Below are positions 36,482 to 45,662 of a DNA stretch of 64,000 nt, in pieces. Source of the stretch: Paenibacillus sp. KS-LC4 (GTDB lineage: Bacteria; Bacillota; Bacilli; Paenibacillales; Paenibacillaceae); NCBI RefSeq assembly GCF_036894955.1, contig NZ_CP145905.1, forward strand, positions 12,501 through 76,500, written 5' to 3'. The notes below the pieces were generated by a model that did not search any database, was not told the DNA's origin, and saw only the letters and a list, made by a program, of their open reading frames with translations. Position 1 is the first letter of the stretch. Each line of letters opens with the position of its first letter. The position numbers were made by a program, and so were the translations under genes.

Positions 36482-37639
36482 ATGTTGCACAATACACGTA
36501 AATCGACATGGCGCAGAATGGCTCTGCTCGTAGTTGCGGCCGTGCTGGTCATGTCGGTTTTGGCGGCTTGCGGCTCGAAGAAAGAAGAAGGAAACGGTAC
36601 AGCGTTCAGCGGTACAAGCGAAGGGGCGACTGTTGCTACTTATAAGGACAATGGCAAAGTAACAGAAGCTGAATTTACAAAGTATTTGGCGGTATTTAAT
36701 TTCTTGCAGCCAGGCTATGAGTCCGTCACGGCTCTGCCGCAATTCCAGGAGCAATTGCTACAGCAGTACATTGCTTACAAAATCTTGGCGGCTCAAGCAA
36801 GCGAAGAAACGGTAAAGCAGGCTGCTAAAGATACGGACAAGCAGTTCGCGGATTTTGAAGCGGCACTGGCGCAGCAAGCCGAGCTCAAAACGCAGCTGGA
36901 AGCGAAAAATATTACAAACAGCGATGTAAAAACCTACATGAAGCTGATGCTTGTTGTTGTAGATCACATGAAATCCAAAGTGACCGACGAGGAGCTTAAG
37001 AAAGAGTTCGAAACGAACATTGCCAAATATTCGACTGTAACGCTCCGTCATATTCTAATTGCCACTTCCGAGAAGGATTCGGAAACACAAGAAACGAAGG
37101 AGCTGCGCACGAAAGAAGAAGCGCTGAAAATCGCGAAAGAAGTAAAAGCGAAGCTGGATGAAGGCGGCGACTGGGCAGCTCTTGCTAAGGTCTATTCTGA
37201 TGATCCAGGCTCGAAGGAGTCTGGCGGCCAATATGCAAATGCAAAGCCAGGCGACTGGGTTGAAAACTTCAAAAATGCTGCCATGACGCAAAAAATCGGC
37301 GTTATCGGCGATCCAGTAGAAACCGAATATGGCTATCATGTCATTATGGTTGAGAAGCGCGATGAGCTGACGTACGATAAGCTTGACGATGCGACGAAAG
37401 AAGCTGTAGAGAGCGCTGTGGCTTACGCCCACATGAGCACTTTCATGAGCGAAGATATGAAAAATCAAGATGTGAAAATTACGCTGCCTGAGCAATCTCC
37501 TGCACCAGATGCAGAGCAATCCCCAGCAGCAAGCGACGCTGCGAAAGCGACTGATGATGCTGCGGCATCACAAGAGCCTGCTGCATCGGCTTCACCTAGC
37601 GCGTCGGTAGAGCCGTCCGCATCGCCTGCGGCGAAGTAA
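36482..37639 (+). CDS. lipid-anchored peptidyl-prolyl isomerase, PrsA/SurA type
   Basis: A 385-aa foldase acting outside the membrane. The signal peptide ends in a lipobox LAAC (lipidated cysteine at residue 30). A SurA-like N-terminal helical region is followed by a parvulin rotamase domain (about residues 180-300): VTLRHILIAT, YSDDPGSKESGGQY and ETEYGYHVIMVEKRDE are the core. The C-terminus is a low-complexity Ala/Ser/Pro tail of about 45 residues. GAGAGGAG lies 9 nt before ATG 36482. It follows mfd by 77 bp and ends at a strong terminator. B. subtilis has spoVT here; the accessory block 2 separates them. Confidence 0.9.
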   Translation: MLHNTRKSTWRRMALLVVAAVLVMSVLAACGSKKEEGNGTAFSGTSEGATVATYKDNGKVTEAEFTKYLAVFNFLQPGYESVTALPQFQEQLLQQYIAYKILAAQASEETVKQAAKDTDKQFADFEAALAQQAELKTQLEAKNITNSDVKTYMKLMLVVVDHMKSKVTDEELKKEFETNIAKYSTVTLRHILIATSEKDSETQETKELRTKEEALKIAKEVKAKLDEGGDWAALAKVYSDDPGSKESGGQYANAKPGDWVENFKNAAMTQKIGVIGDPVETEYGYHVIMVEKRDELTYDKLDDATKEAVESAVAYAHMSTFMSEDMKNQDVKITLPEQSPAPDAEQSPAASDAAKATDDAAASQEPAASASPSASVEPSASPAAK

Positions 37640-37680
37640 TAAACGCCTATCGCATATGCGATGAGTGTATAGAATAAGCA

Positions 37681-37725
37681 AAATCCCCATGCCTTAGCTA
37701 ACTAGCTGAGGCATGGGGATTTTTG
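37681..37725. terminator. strong terminator between the prsA-like gene and araC
   Basis: Stem ATCCCCATGCC / GGCATGGGGAT with inner AGCT/AGCT pairing is followed by TTTTT. A-richness on the left allows use in both directions, serving the convergent genes. Confidence 0.9.
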
Positions 37726-37748
37726 CTGTGCCTGCTTGGCGCACGCGT

Positions 37749-38633
37749 TTAACCATGCGAGAAGCGCTGGCGGTATTGGCGCGGCGAAAGCCCCTCATAA
37801 CGCGAGAAGCAGGAGGTGAAATAGGCAGGCTGATTAAAGCCGACCTCCTCGGCAATGCGGGCGACTGCAAGGTCAGTCTGAAGCAGAAGCAGCTTTGCTT
37901 GTTCTAAGCGGAAGCGCATTAAATAATCGAAGGGCGCGCAGCCGAACTCTTTTTGCATGCATCTGGCAATGTAGACGGAATGGAAGTTAACCGCCTCGCT
38001 TAGCTCCTGCGCTGTTATGTTATCACGGTAGTGCTCACGCAAATAGGAGGCGGCTTGCTCGGCGCAATGTGCGGAGGGTGAAGGCCCGGCTACCTCCAAG
38101 GAGGCAGATAGCTGCTCCATAATCTCTTGAAAAGCGAGCTGCTGCTTCCATTTGACGCCGGAAATATGATCATTTGTATTCAACTGCACGAGCTGCCGCA
38201 GCAGGCTGTCCATCCGCGAAGGCTGGAGCAGCCTGGCAAACTGCGGGAGCTGTTTTGTAAAGGTTGGCATCGTGTAAAAGTTATTGTTTTGTATACGTTC
38301 AAGGCTGCTGCCGCCAGGCTGTTGATCGGCGAGCCTTTCTGAAACACTCCATGCACCGGTCGTCTGAAAATGTATCCAGTAGTAAGCCGTTGTTTCTTGG
38401 CAGGCCCTCGTCGCGTAATGATGAGCATCAGGCCGCAAAATGAGGGCGTGACCACCACGCACCTCATATTCTCGCTCTTCCTCCCCGATATAAAGGCAGC
38501 CTTTATTCACGACGAGTAGGTCGAACACGCCAATATTTCTTCTGCTCGGGTGTTTCCGTCCGGCAGGGGCGATGGAAAGACCGCCTATAATGTAATGGGG
38601 AAGCGGGGGAATCGTCAAATGAATCATCGTCAT
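37749..38633 (-). CDS. AraC-family transcriptional regulator
   Basis: A 294-aa regulator with an N-terminal cupin-like sensor domain (about residues 1-110; GGHALILRPDAHHYATRA) and a C-terminal pair of helix-turn-helices (about 195-292). ITAQELSEAVNFHSVYIARC and AVARIAEEVGFNQPAYFTSC are the two HTHs, and YEGLSPRQYRQRF closes the domain. GGAGGAGG lies 9 nt before the ATG. It is divergent from the MATE efflux gene, 158 bp apart, and probably controls it. The sensor resembles sugar-responsive regulators; the effector is unknown. Confidence 0.88.
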   Translation of the reverse strand: MTMIHLTIPPLPHYIIGGLSIAPAGRKHPSRRNIGVFDLLVVNKGCLYIGEEEREYEVRGGHALILRPDAHHYATRACQETTAYYWIHFQTTGAWSVSERLADQQPGGSSLERIQNNNFYTMPTFTKQLPQFARLLQPSRMDSLLRQLVQLNTNDHISGVKWKQQLAFQEIMEQLSASLEVAGPSPSAHCAEQAASYLREHYRDNITAQELSEAVNFHSVYIARCMQKEFGCAPFDYLMRFRLEQAKLLLLQTDLAVARIAEEVGFNQPAYFTSCFSRYEGLSPRQYRQRFSHG

Positions 38634-38791
38634 CTGGCCATGCCTCCTCCTTGCCTTGAAGTTTGTATTTTAATAGTTTCGGTTTTGAAAATGATACATC
38701 ATGCTCAGTATAGCATCTATAATTTGAGAAGACGAATGACATAAGAGCAACGGATGAGCCAGCAAGTCTGGCTCCAGAGGGAGATAGGAAG

Positions 38792-40192
38792 ATGGCAGTA
38801 AAGAACAAAAAATTATCGCTGTGGCTGCTGGCGTGGCCGATTTTTATTGAGTTGTTTTTACAATTTTTGCTTGGCGCGGCAGACACGCTGATGGTAAGCC
38901 GGATATCGGATCAGGCGGTTGCCGTGGTCGGCTTCTCCAATCAGCTGTTTCAGGCGCTCACGACGCTGTTTATTACAGTGGCCAGCGGAGCAGGCATACT
39001 CATTGCTCAAAAGCTGGGTTCACGCAAAAACGAGGAGGCTCGGACGATTGCGATAATGGCGGTCAGCGTGAGCGGTATTATCGGCATTGGGCTGAGCATC
39101 GTACTATTTACGATGCCTGGGCAAATCGCTTCGCTCCTTAAGCTGCCGGAGCATTTGATGCCGCTTGCTGAAACTTATATTTCTATCGTGGGCGGGGGCA
39201 TGGTACTCATTTCCTTAATGGCGGCGCTGAGCACGGCGATTCGCAACACCGGCAATACGAAGGGGCCGATGTATACAGCCATTGGCATGAATCTTATACA
39301 TGTCGTTCTCAACTATGCGTTTATTTTTGGCGCCTTCGGCTTTCCGGAATGGGGGCTGAAAGGAGTAGCGATATCGACCGTTATCTGTCGTGTGCTTGCC
39401 GTCACGGTGCTGTTTGTTATGTTCATGCATGCTTTTGAACGTACCATTCGGGTCCGCGATCTTACAAGCTTCAGCCGCAAGTTGTTTGGCGATGTGCTGC
39501 GAATCGGTTGGCCGCTTGGCGTCAATGTGTCCTGCTGGGTATTTACACAGCTGCTTATTTATACGTTTCTGGCGATGCTCGGCACGACCGAGCTGGCGGC
39601 TCGCACGTATTTAAATACACTGGAATCGTTTTGCTTCATGTTAGGCTATTCCATTGCTTTGGCGGTGCAAATTCAAATTGCTCATTTGTTTGGAGCCGGC
39701 CGAACGAAAGAGGCTTATGGCATAGCGTATCGCGCCATGTGGATTGGGCTTGCCATCGTTACGGTCAATGCCATGCTTATCTTCCTATTCGGCAAGCAGC
39801 TGCTCGGATTATTTACGGAAAATCGCGAAATTATAGCGCTTGGCGTTTCGCTGCTTGGGCTCAATCTAATTCTGCAACCAGGAAAAATGGTCAATATGGC
39901 GATGGGAAATGCGCTGAACGCCGTCGGCGACACAAGATTTACAATGTGGAGCTCGCTAATTTCCATGTGGCTCGTTGCAACGGCGCTGGCGTACTGGGTT
40001 GGCATTGAGCTGGGCTGGGGGCTGCTTGGCATTTATGCCTGCATGATTTTGGATGAGTACATTCGGGGGGCGTTAGCTCTATTTCGCTGGCGGGGGCGGA
40101 AATTTCTGCTCAAAGCCGAGCTGCAGAATGAACGGGAGCAAAAGGCTGTACAAGGCACGCTAGCGGCGGGCTCGGGTGCCCTTGCTAAGTGA
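38792..40192 (+). CDS. MATE-family efflux transporter
   Basis: A 466-aa twelve-span exporter of the multidrug and toxic compound extrusion family, driven by Na+ or H+. AWPIFIELFLQFLLGAADTL near residues 14-33 and ASGAGILIAQKLGSRKNEEA near 71 match the MATE N-half. GVAISTVICR and ANLYLNTLE-type elements (here TYLNTLESF) mark the middle and C-half. GAGGGAGATAGGAAG precedes the ATG. TTGAAA-N18-TATAGC (38685-38714) is a possible promoter. The substrate cannot be inferred. Confidence 0.9.
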   Translation: MAVKNKKLSLWLLAWPIFIELFLQFLLGAADTLMVSRISDQAVAVVGFSNQLFQALTTLFITVASGAGILIAQKLGSRKNEEARTIAIMAVSVSGIIGIGLSIVLFTMPGQIASLLKLPEHLMPLAETYISIVGGGMVLISLMAALSTAIRNTGNTKGPMYTAIGMNLIHVVLNYAFIFGAFGFPEWGLKGVAISTVICRVLAVTVLFVMFMHAFERTIRVRDLTSFSRKLFGDVLRIGWPLGVNVSCWVFTQLLIYTFLAMLGTTELAARTYLNTLESFCFMLGYSIALAVQIQIAHLFGAGRTKEAYGIAYRAMWIGLAIVTVNAMLIFLFGKQLLGLFTENREIIALGVSLLGLNLILQPGKMVNMAMGNALNAVGDTRFTMWSSLISMWLVATALAYWVGIELGWGLLGIYACMILDEYIRGALALFRWRGRKFLLKAELQNEREQKAVQGTLAAGSGALAK

Positions 40193-40291
40193 AGATGGGT
40201 CCAAAACATTGGGGTGTCGTTTGAGGTTATTGCATGTCATTGCATCACAAAAATAGCCGTACCAACAAGAGTAAGTATCCATAAACAAGGA

Positions 40292-40328
40292 AAAGCAGCT
40301 ATGCGCCAAGCGTGTAGCTGCTTTTTTA
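40292..40328 (+). terminator. terminator after the MATE gene
   Basis: AAAGCAGCTA (40292-40301) pairs perfectly with TAGCTGCTTT (40315-40324), followed by T. It lies 100 bp past the stop. Confidence 0.85.
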
Positions 40329-40402
40329 TGCTTGAAAACAAGAGCTGAGCATGAACGAACGGGCATCATCCTTAGTAAAAGCGAGTTGAAAGTCTAATTT
40401 TA

Positions 40403-40419
40403 TGTTAGATAAAATAACT
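40403..40419 (+). promoter_or_regulatory. near-consensus GlnR/TnrA box, distal
   Basis: TGTTAGATAAAATAACT matches TGTNA-N7-TNACA except at the last base. It lies 136 bp before the perfect box at 40539. Confidence 0.45.
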
Positions 40420-40538
40420 TAAATATAAAGAGGGAAGCGGATTGAAACGCGAATGAGGCATTGGAATCATTTTCAGACTGAATAAATATGTCATAAAAAC
40501 TATCTTTTTGTCGATTGAAATAAAAAAAGAAAAAGTTG

Positions 40539-40555
40539 TGTTAGATATATTGACA
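40539..40555 (+). promoter_or_regulatory. GlnR/TnrA nitrogen-control box upstream of urtA
   Basis: TGTTAGATATATTGACA is a perfect match to the 17-bp consensus TGTNA-N7-TNACA. Its last five bases are part of the -35 hexamer of the urtA promoter, so binding would directly affect polymerase. Confidence 0.8.
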
Positions 40556-40579
40556 TGAGATAAAATGCCAATCTATAAT
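40550..40579 (+). promoter_or_regulatory. sigma-A promoter of the urt operon
   Basis: TTGACA (40550-40555), an 18-bp spacer, TATAAT (40574-40579). The leader of about 100 nt contains CGAACGTT (40587) / AACGTTCG (40630), able to form a hairpin. The rest of the 40193-40687 gap shows no gene. Confidence 0.85.
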
Positions 40580-40687
40580 GAACCTGCGAACGTTCCCTCT
40601 GGACGAACGATTTATACATAACTTCTCATAACGTTCGGTTTTAGCTGTCTCTTATACAAATAATGCGTCACTTAGGGGAGTGGGAAA

Positions 40688-41950
40688 ATGAAAAACAGAA
40701 ATTTCATTCAAGCGGGGATTATTGTATTGCTTATTAGTCTTATTGTAGCGGCATGCGGGGGAAATAAAGAGACGGCCTCGACAGCAGCTTCGGAAACGGC
40801 GGGGGGAAGCGATGGGGCTGCACCGTCAGATGGCATTAAGGTAGGTATCCTTCACTCGCTTAGCGGGACGATGGCGATAAGCGAAGTGTCGGTAAGAGAT
40901 GCAGAGCTAATGGCTATTGAAGAAATTAATGCGGCAGGCGGTGTGCTGGGCAAGCAGATTGTTCCGGTTGTGGAAGATGGGGCGTCGGATTGGCCGACCT
41001 TTGCCGAGAAAGCCCGCAAGCTTATTTCTGAGGATAAGGTGGCGACTGTGTTCGGGGGATGGACCTCCTCAAGCCGTAAGGCAATGAAGCCGGTATTCGA
41101 GGAATTGAATGGCTTGCTCTGGTATCCAGTGCAATATGAGGGGCTGGAGGCATCGCCAAACATTTTCTACACAGGAGCGACGACGAACCAACAGATTGTG
41201 CCGGCGGTTGACTGGCTGCTCGAAAATCGCGGCAAAAAAATGTATCTGCTTGGCTCGGATTATGTATTTCCGCGCACGGCTAATCTGATCATTAAAGAGC
41301 AGCTCAAGGCTAAGGGAGGCGAGCTTGCAGGCGAGGAATATACACCGCTTGGACATACCGATTACAGCACTATTATTAGCAAAATCAAAGAAGCGAAGCC
41401 GGACATCGTATTTAATACGCTAAACGGCGACAGCAACGTCGCTTTCTTCAAGCAGTTGAAGGATGCAGGCATTTCCGCCCAGGATTTGACGACATTGTCG
41501 GTATCTGTGGCAGAGGAGGAAATCCGCGGCATTGGGGTTGATGTGCTGGAAGGGCATTTGGCGGCATGGAACTACTATCAGACGACAGATACGCCGGCCA
41601 ATGCGGCTTTTGTAGCTAATTATAAGAAGAAATATGGCGCGGATCGGGTGACGGCTGACCCAATTGAAGCTGGATACACAGCGGTGTATTTGTGGAAGGC
41701 GGTCGTAGAGAAGGCGGGCTCCACTGAGGTTGCCAAAGTAAAAGAGGCGGCGAAGGAGCTAGAGTGGGATGCGCCGGAAGGCAAGGTGCGCATTGACGGG
41801 GAGACGCAGCATATTTACAAAACGGTAAGGATTGGCGAGGTTCAGGCAGACGGGCAGTTCAAGGAGCTGTGGAATTCTGGCGAAGCGGTGAAGCCTGACC
41901 CATATTTGAAAAGCTATGAATGGGCAGCAAGCATTCAGCCATCCGAGTAG
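40688..41950 (+). CDS. urtA: urea ABC transporter substrate-binding lipoprotein
   Basis: A 420-aa periplasmic-type binding protein of the branched-chain amino acid/amide class. The lipobox VAAC gives lipidated cysteine 23. The mature part starts [17 protein letters not shown], the UrtA hallmark; [20 protein letters not shown] and [12 protein letters not shown] near residues 140-155 are also UrtA-specific. GGGGAGTGGG precedes the ATG. It heads the urtABCDE operon. The promoter carries a perfect GlnR/TnrA box, so it is expected to be induced under nitrogen limitation. No urease genes are in the window. Confidence 0.95.
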   Translation: MKNRNFIQAGIIVLLISLIVAACGGNKETASTAASETAGGSDGAAPSDGIKVGILHSLSGTMAISEVSVRDAELMAIEEINAAGGVLGKQIVPVVEDGASDWPTFAEKARKLISEDKVATVFGGWTSSSRKAMKPVFEELNGLLWYPVQYEGLEASPNIFYTGATTNQQIVPAVDWLLENRGKKMYLLGSDYVFPRTANLIIKEQLKAKGGELAGEEYTPLGHTDYSTIISKIKEAKPDIVFNTLNGDSNVAFFKQLKDAGISAQDLTTLSVSVAEEEIRGIGVDVLEGHLAAWNYYQTTDTPANAAFVANYKKKYGADRVTADPIEAGYTAVYLWKAVVEKAGSTEVAKVKEAAKELEWDAPEGKVRIDGETQHIYKTVRIGEVQADGQFKELWNSGEAVKPDPYLKSYEWAASIQPSE

Positions 41951-42061
41951 AAGGCTTGGTTTTATAATTTCGGGATGCTCTGGGGCTTCGGATGTGTATG
42001 GCCTATAGCAGCAGCGGTATAATGGCGATGGCGCAAGCCATCGCAGGAGGTGGAGAGTGGG

Positions 42062-42967
42062 ATGGATGTATTTATATTGCAGCTGTTCAATGGCATTAGC
42101 GTAAGCTCGATTTTGCTGCTGATTGCACTAGGGCTGGCGATTACATTTGGTTTAATGAAGGTCATTAATATGGCCCATGGCGAGCTGATTATGATTGGCG
42201 CTTATTCCACCTATTTGACGCAAAATCTGTTTCAAGCTTATATGCCGGGCTCTTGGTTCGACTGGTACTTTATTTTAGCGATTCCAGCAAGCTTCCTGAT
42301 TGCGTTCTTGTTTGGATTTCTCCTTGAAGTTAGCCTGATTCGCCATTTGTATGGCAGGCCGCTTGACAGCTTGCTGGCAACCTGGGGCGTTGGGCTTGTG
42401 CTTCAGCAGCTGGCACGGTCTATTTTCGGAGCCCCCAATGTGGCGGTAACCAGTCCTGCTTGGCTGAATGGTGGCATGCGTCTATTGAACGATGTCGTGC
42501 TTCCTTACAAAAGGCTCTTCATTGTCGCTTTGGTCGCGGCCTGTCTGATCACCATGTACTTCTATATTTATCGCAGCCTTGAAGGCAGGCGCATGCGTGC
42601 CGTTATGCAAAATCGCGATATGGCGGCATGCCTTGGTGTATCGACCCGTCGCGTAGACGCCATGACCTTCGCGATTGGCTCAGGCATTGCTGGAATTGCG
42701 GGCTGTGCACTCACGCTGTTGGGGCCGATTGGGCCCTCTCTGGGCACCTATTATATTGTTGATGCGTTTATGGTTGTCGTGCTTGGAGGTGTCGGCAAGC
42801 TGGTTGGAACGGTGCTTGGTGCGCTCGGCATCGGCGTGTTTAATACAATGTTTGAGTATTGGACGAATGCTTCGCTTGGTAAGGTGCTGGTGTTCTTGTG
42901 TATCGTGGCATTTCTGCAATGGCGTCCATCCGGGTTTGTGGCGATGCGTACACGCTCGCTTGATTAA
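42062..42967 (+). CDS. urtB: urea ABC transporter permease UrtB
   Basis: A 301-aa LivH-like permease with about eight spans. [19 protein letters not shown] near residues 21-39 and [20 protein letters not shown] near 188-207 are the family signatures. ATG 42062 is chosen with AGGAGGTGG about 10 nt upstream; a GTG 12 nt earlier overlaps that site. A TATAAT at 42018 lacks a -35. It follows urtA by 111 bp and precedes urtC by 20 bp. Confidence 0.94.
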   Translation: MDVFILQLFNGISVSSILLLIALGLAITFGLMKVINMAHGELIMIGAYSTYLTQNLFQAYMPGSWFDWYFILAIPASFLIAFLFGFLLEVSLIRHLYGRPLDSLLATWGVGLVLQQLARSIFGAPNVAVTSPAWLNGGMRLLNDVVLPYKRLFIVALVAACLITMYFYIYRSLEGRRMRAVMQNRDMAACLGVSTRRVDAMTFAIGSGIAGIAGCALTLLGPIGPSLGTYYIVDAFMVVVLGGVGKLVGTVLGALGIGVFNTMFEYWTNASLGKVLVFLCIVAFLQWRPSGFVAMRTRSLD

Positions 42968-42987
42968 TAGAGAAAGGGGTGACGGGT

Positions 42988-44079
42988 GTGAAAATAGAGC
43001 AGCGAGGTTTATCACCCCAGCGTTTGTGGATTTTGGCGGGTTATGCAGCTGCGGCCGTGGCGTTGTTCTCGGCGCCGATGTTTTTGAGTGATTTTCGCCT
43101 CAACCTGCTCGCAAAGTTTCTTGCTTTTGCTATTGTGGCGCTAGGGCTGGACTTAATTTGGGGCTATACCGGCATTCTCAGTCTCGGCCATGGCATATTC
43201 TTCGGCATCGGCGCGTATGCGATGGCGATGTACTTGAAACTTGCGGCAAGCGGTGGGAAGCTGCCGGATTTTATGGGCTGGAGCGGACTTAACGAGCTGC
43301 CGCTGTTCTGGCAGCCGTTCAGCAGCTTTGGCTTTGCGGTAGCTATGGGGATTATGCTGCCTGCACTGCTGGCGCTATTTCTCGGCTTTTTCACCTTCCG
43401 CAATCGCATTCGCGGTGTGTATTTTACGATTTTGACGCAGGCGTTGGTCATTATTACGACGACACTGCTAATCGGTCAGCAGGCTTTCACTGGGGGGACG
43501 AACGGCGTAACGGGGTTTAGTCAAATATTAGGAGCTTCGCTCGCCTCCCCTGATACGAAGCGGATTTTATATTTTGTTACGGTGCTGGTGTTGATTGCGG
43601 TTTTTGTAGCATGTCGTTATGTTGTCGGCAGCCGCTTCGGCAAGGTGCTCCGCGCCATTCGCGATGGAGAAAACCGCGTGCGCTTCATCGGTTACAATCC
43701 TGCTATGTATCAGATGGCTATTTTCACTTTATCCGCCGCGTTTGCGGGTATTGCGGGTATGCTGTTTGTGCTCCATGTGGGCATTATTTCTCCTTCCATG
43801 ATGGGCATTGTGCCCTCCATTGAAATGGTGCTGTGGGTGGCTATTGGCGGGCGCGGCACCTTAATCGGAGCGGCGCTGGGCGCTGTATTGCTTAATTGGG
43901 CAAAAAGTGAATTCAGCACCTCCTATCCCGAGGGCTGGACGTATTTTCTCGGTGCCATGTTTGTCGTCGTTGTCGTATTCCTGCCCAATGGCTTAACGGG
44001 ACTGCTCGGCAAAATCAAGCTCGGCAAAAAACGGAGGGTGACGAAAAATGAGCCAACCATTGAGTATCCTGCAATGTAA
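42988..44079 (+). CDS. urtC: urea ABC transporter permease UrtC
   Basis: A 363-aa LivM-like permease. [20 protein letters not shown] near residues 50-69 is diagnostic, with [11 protein letters not shown] near 165 and the cytosolic loop [20 protein letters not shown] near 231-250. GTG 42988 follows AGAAAGGGGTGA; a GTG 9 nt earlier overlaps it. The last 32 bp overlap the start of urtD in another frame, which suggests translational coupling of permease and ATPase synthesis. Confidence 0.94.
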   Translation: MKIEQRGLSPQRLWILAGYAAAAVALFSAPMFLSDFRLNLLAKFLAFAIVALGLDLIWGYTGILSLGHGIFFGIGAYAMAMYLKLAASGGKLPDFMGWSGLNELPLFWQPFSSFGFAVAMGIMLPALLALFLGFFTFRNRIRGVYFTILTQALVIITTTLLIGQQAFTGGTNGVTGFSQILGASLASPDTKRILYFVTVLVLIAVFVACRYVVGSRFGKVLRAIRDGENRVRFIGYNPAMYQMAIFTLSAAFAGIAGMLFVLHVGIISPSMMGIVPSIEMVLWVAIGGRGTLIGAALGAVLLNWAKSEFSTSYPEGWTYFLGAMFVVVVVFLPNGLTGLLGKIKLGKKRRVTKNEPTIEYPAM

Positions 44080-44827
44080 TGACGTGACGGTGGAATTTGA
44101 CGGCTTCAAAGCGATTCAGGGCATGAGCCTCAACTTGGCAAAAGGGGAGCTGCGCTTCCTAATCGGTCCGAACGGCGCGGGCAAAACGACGATGCTGGAT
44201 GTTATTTGCGGTAAGGTCCGCCCTTCAACGGGGCAGGTTACATTCAATGGCGCTATTGATATTACGCGAAAAAAAGAGCATCAAATTGCCGAGCTTGGCA
44301 TCGGGCGCAAGTTTCAGGCGCCTTCGATTTTTCCTTCCATGACCGTGCTGGAAAATCTGGAAATTGCACTGCGTCAGCGGCGCGGCGTGTTCGCTACGCT
44401 GTTTGCAAGGCCGCAGGCAGAGGAGCAGAAAAGGATGAGAAGGCAGCTGGAGATGATCGGTTTATCCGACCAAGAGGATAGCCGTGCAGGCGGGCTTTCG
44501 CATGGCGAGAAGCAGTGGCTGGAAATCGGCATGATGCTGCTGCAGGAGCCCGATATTTTGCTGCTCGATGAGCCGGTGGCTGGAATGACCGATAAGGAGA
44601 CGGATAAAACAGGGGAGCTGCTTCAGGAAATTGCTCGGGAACGCTCCGTCGTCGTCGTCGAGCATGATATGGAGTTTGTGCGCGGCTTTGCGAGCAAGGT
44701 GACGGTCATGCATGAAGGCAGACTGCTCAAGGAAGGCACAATGGAGGATGTGCAGCGGGATGATCGGGTAGCCGAGGTGTATTTGGGGAAAAGGCGGGAT
44801 GCGGATGCTAGCCGTTCGACAGCTTGA
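44048..44827 (+). CDS. urtD: urea ABC transporter ATP-binding protein UrtD
   Basis: A 259-aa LivG-like ATPase. Walker A is GPNGAGKTT near residues 39-47; [20 protein letters not shown] near 82 is the UrtD-type Q-loop region; the signature is [19 protein letters not shown] near 149 and Walker [13 protein letters not shown] near 169. H-loop [10 protein letters not shown] follows. GGAGGGTGA lies 7 nt before the ATG. It overlaps urtC upstream and urtE downstream (23 bp), so the three are translated as a tightly linked set. Confidence 0.95.
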   Translation: MSQPLSILQCNDVTVEFDGFKAIQGMSLNLAKGELRFLIGPNGAGKTTMLDVICGKVRPSTGQVTFNGAIDITRKKEHQIAELGIGRKFQAPSIFPSMTVLENLEIALRQRRGVFATLFARPQAEEQKRMRRQLEMIGLSDQEDSRAGGLSHGEKQWLEIGMMLLQEPDILLLDEPVAGMTDKETDKTGELLQEIARERSVVVVEHDMEFVRGFASKVTVMHEGRLLKEGTMEDVQRDDRVAEVYLGKRRDADASRSTA

Positions 44828-45518
44828 GGCCGGATACGGGGAAAGTATTATTTTGCGCGATGTATCCTTGAAGGTGGAGCCGGGTCAGGTGGTATGCCTG
44901 CTCGGTCGTAATGGCGTTGGGAAAACGACGCTGATGAAAAGCATTATGGGGCTGCTGAAAGCGCGGCATGGTACAGTGGCCTATAAAGGTGTGGATCTGA
45001 CAAAGAGAGCGCCGGGCAGAAGGGCGAAGAGCGGCATGGGATACGTGCCGCAGGGAAGAGAGATTTTCGGGCAGCTTACGGTATACGAAAATATATTGAT
45101 TGGCTTGGAGGCTGCGCCGCGGGAGGGGCGAGGGCGTGGACAGGCGAATAGAATTCCGCCTGCGGCCATTGCGAAATTTCCGGTGCTGCCGGAAATGTAT
45201 GCGCGGCGCGGCGGTGATCTGAGCGGCGGACAGCAGCAGCAGCTTGCTTTTGCCAGAGCGCTCGCTTCGCAGCCATCTCTGCTGCTGCTCGATGAGCCTT
45301 GCGAGGGCATTCAGCCCTCCATCGTGGAGGATATCCGCGAGGTCATTCGTTCCGTTAAAGCGGATGGCCAGACGGCGATCCTGCTCGTTGAGCAAAGCCT
45401 CGATTTTGTAAAAAGCGTAGGCGATTATTTTTATATTTTGGAAAAGGGCGCTATGGCTTGGGAAGGAACACTCGCGCAGTTGAGCAACGACGTGATCAAA
45501 AAATATTTGACGGTATAA
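44805..45518 (+). CDS. urtE: urea ABC transporter ATP-binding protein UrtE
   Basis: A 237-aa LivF-like ATPase. Walker A GRNGVGKTT near residue 36, signature LSGGQQQQLAFARALASQP near 142, Walker B LLLLDEPCEGIQPSIVEDI near 163 and H-loop LLVEQSLDF. The LDEPCEGIQPSI variant is typical of UrtE. ATG 44805 is preferred over 44799 because AAAGGCGGG lies 6 nt before it. It is the last gene of urtABCDE and is followed by a terminator. Confidence 0.95.
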   Translation: MLAVRQLEAGYGESIILRDVSLKVEPGQVVCLLGRNGVGKTTLMKSIMGLLKARHGTVAYKGVDLTKRAPGRRAKSGMGYVPQGREIFGQLTVYENILIGLEAAPREGRGRGQANRIPPAAIAKFPVLPEMYARRGGDLSGGQQQQLAFARALASQPSLLLLDEPCEGIQPSIVEDIREVIRSVKADGQTAILLVEQSLDFVKSVGDYFYILEKGAMAWEGTLAQLSNDVIKKYLTV

Positions 45519-45541
45519 TACCGCGTTTCAACTAAAAGAAT

Positions 45542-45585
45542 GGCCTACTTCTCTAAAGGTGCAAGCTGCTTTTTAGAGAGGTAAG
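45542..45585 (+). terminator. terminator of the urt operon
   Basis: GGCCTACTTCTCTAAA pairs with TTTTAGAGAGGTAAGCC with two wobbles, then TTTTTC. Confidence 0.83.
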
Positions 45586-45662
45586 CCTTTTTCTGTATTT
45601 ATTTTCTATTGTTGTTATCGTTGAAGCCGCTTTGGTCTGCTTAACGTGCTGGGACAACGTGG

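Noticed and set aside
40193..40290. Possible small RNA or gene after the MATE gene
   Set aside because: No start signal, conserved motif or promoter seen; only the terminator downstream is supported.
42018..42023. TATAAT between urtA and urtB as an internal promoter
   Set aside because: No acceptable -35 at 16-19 bp; urtB is likely read from the urtA promoter.
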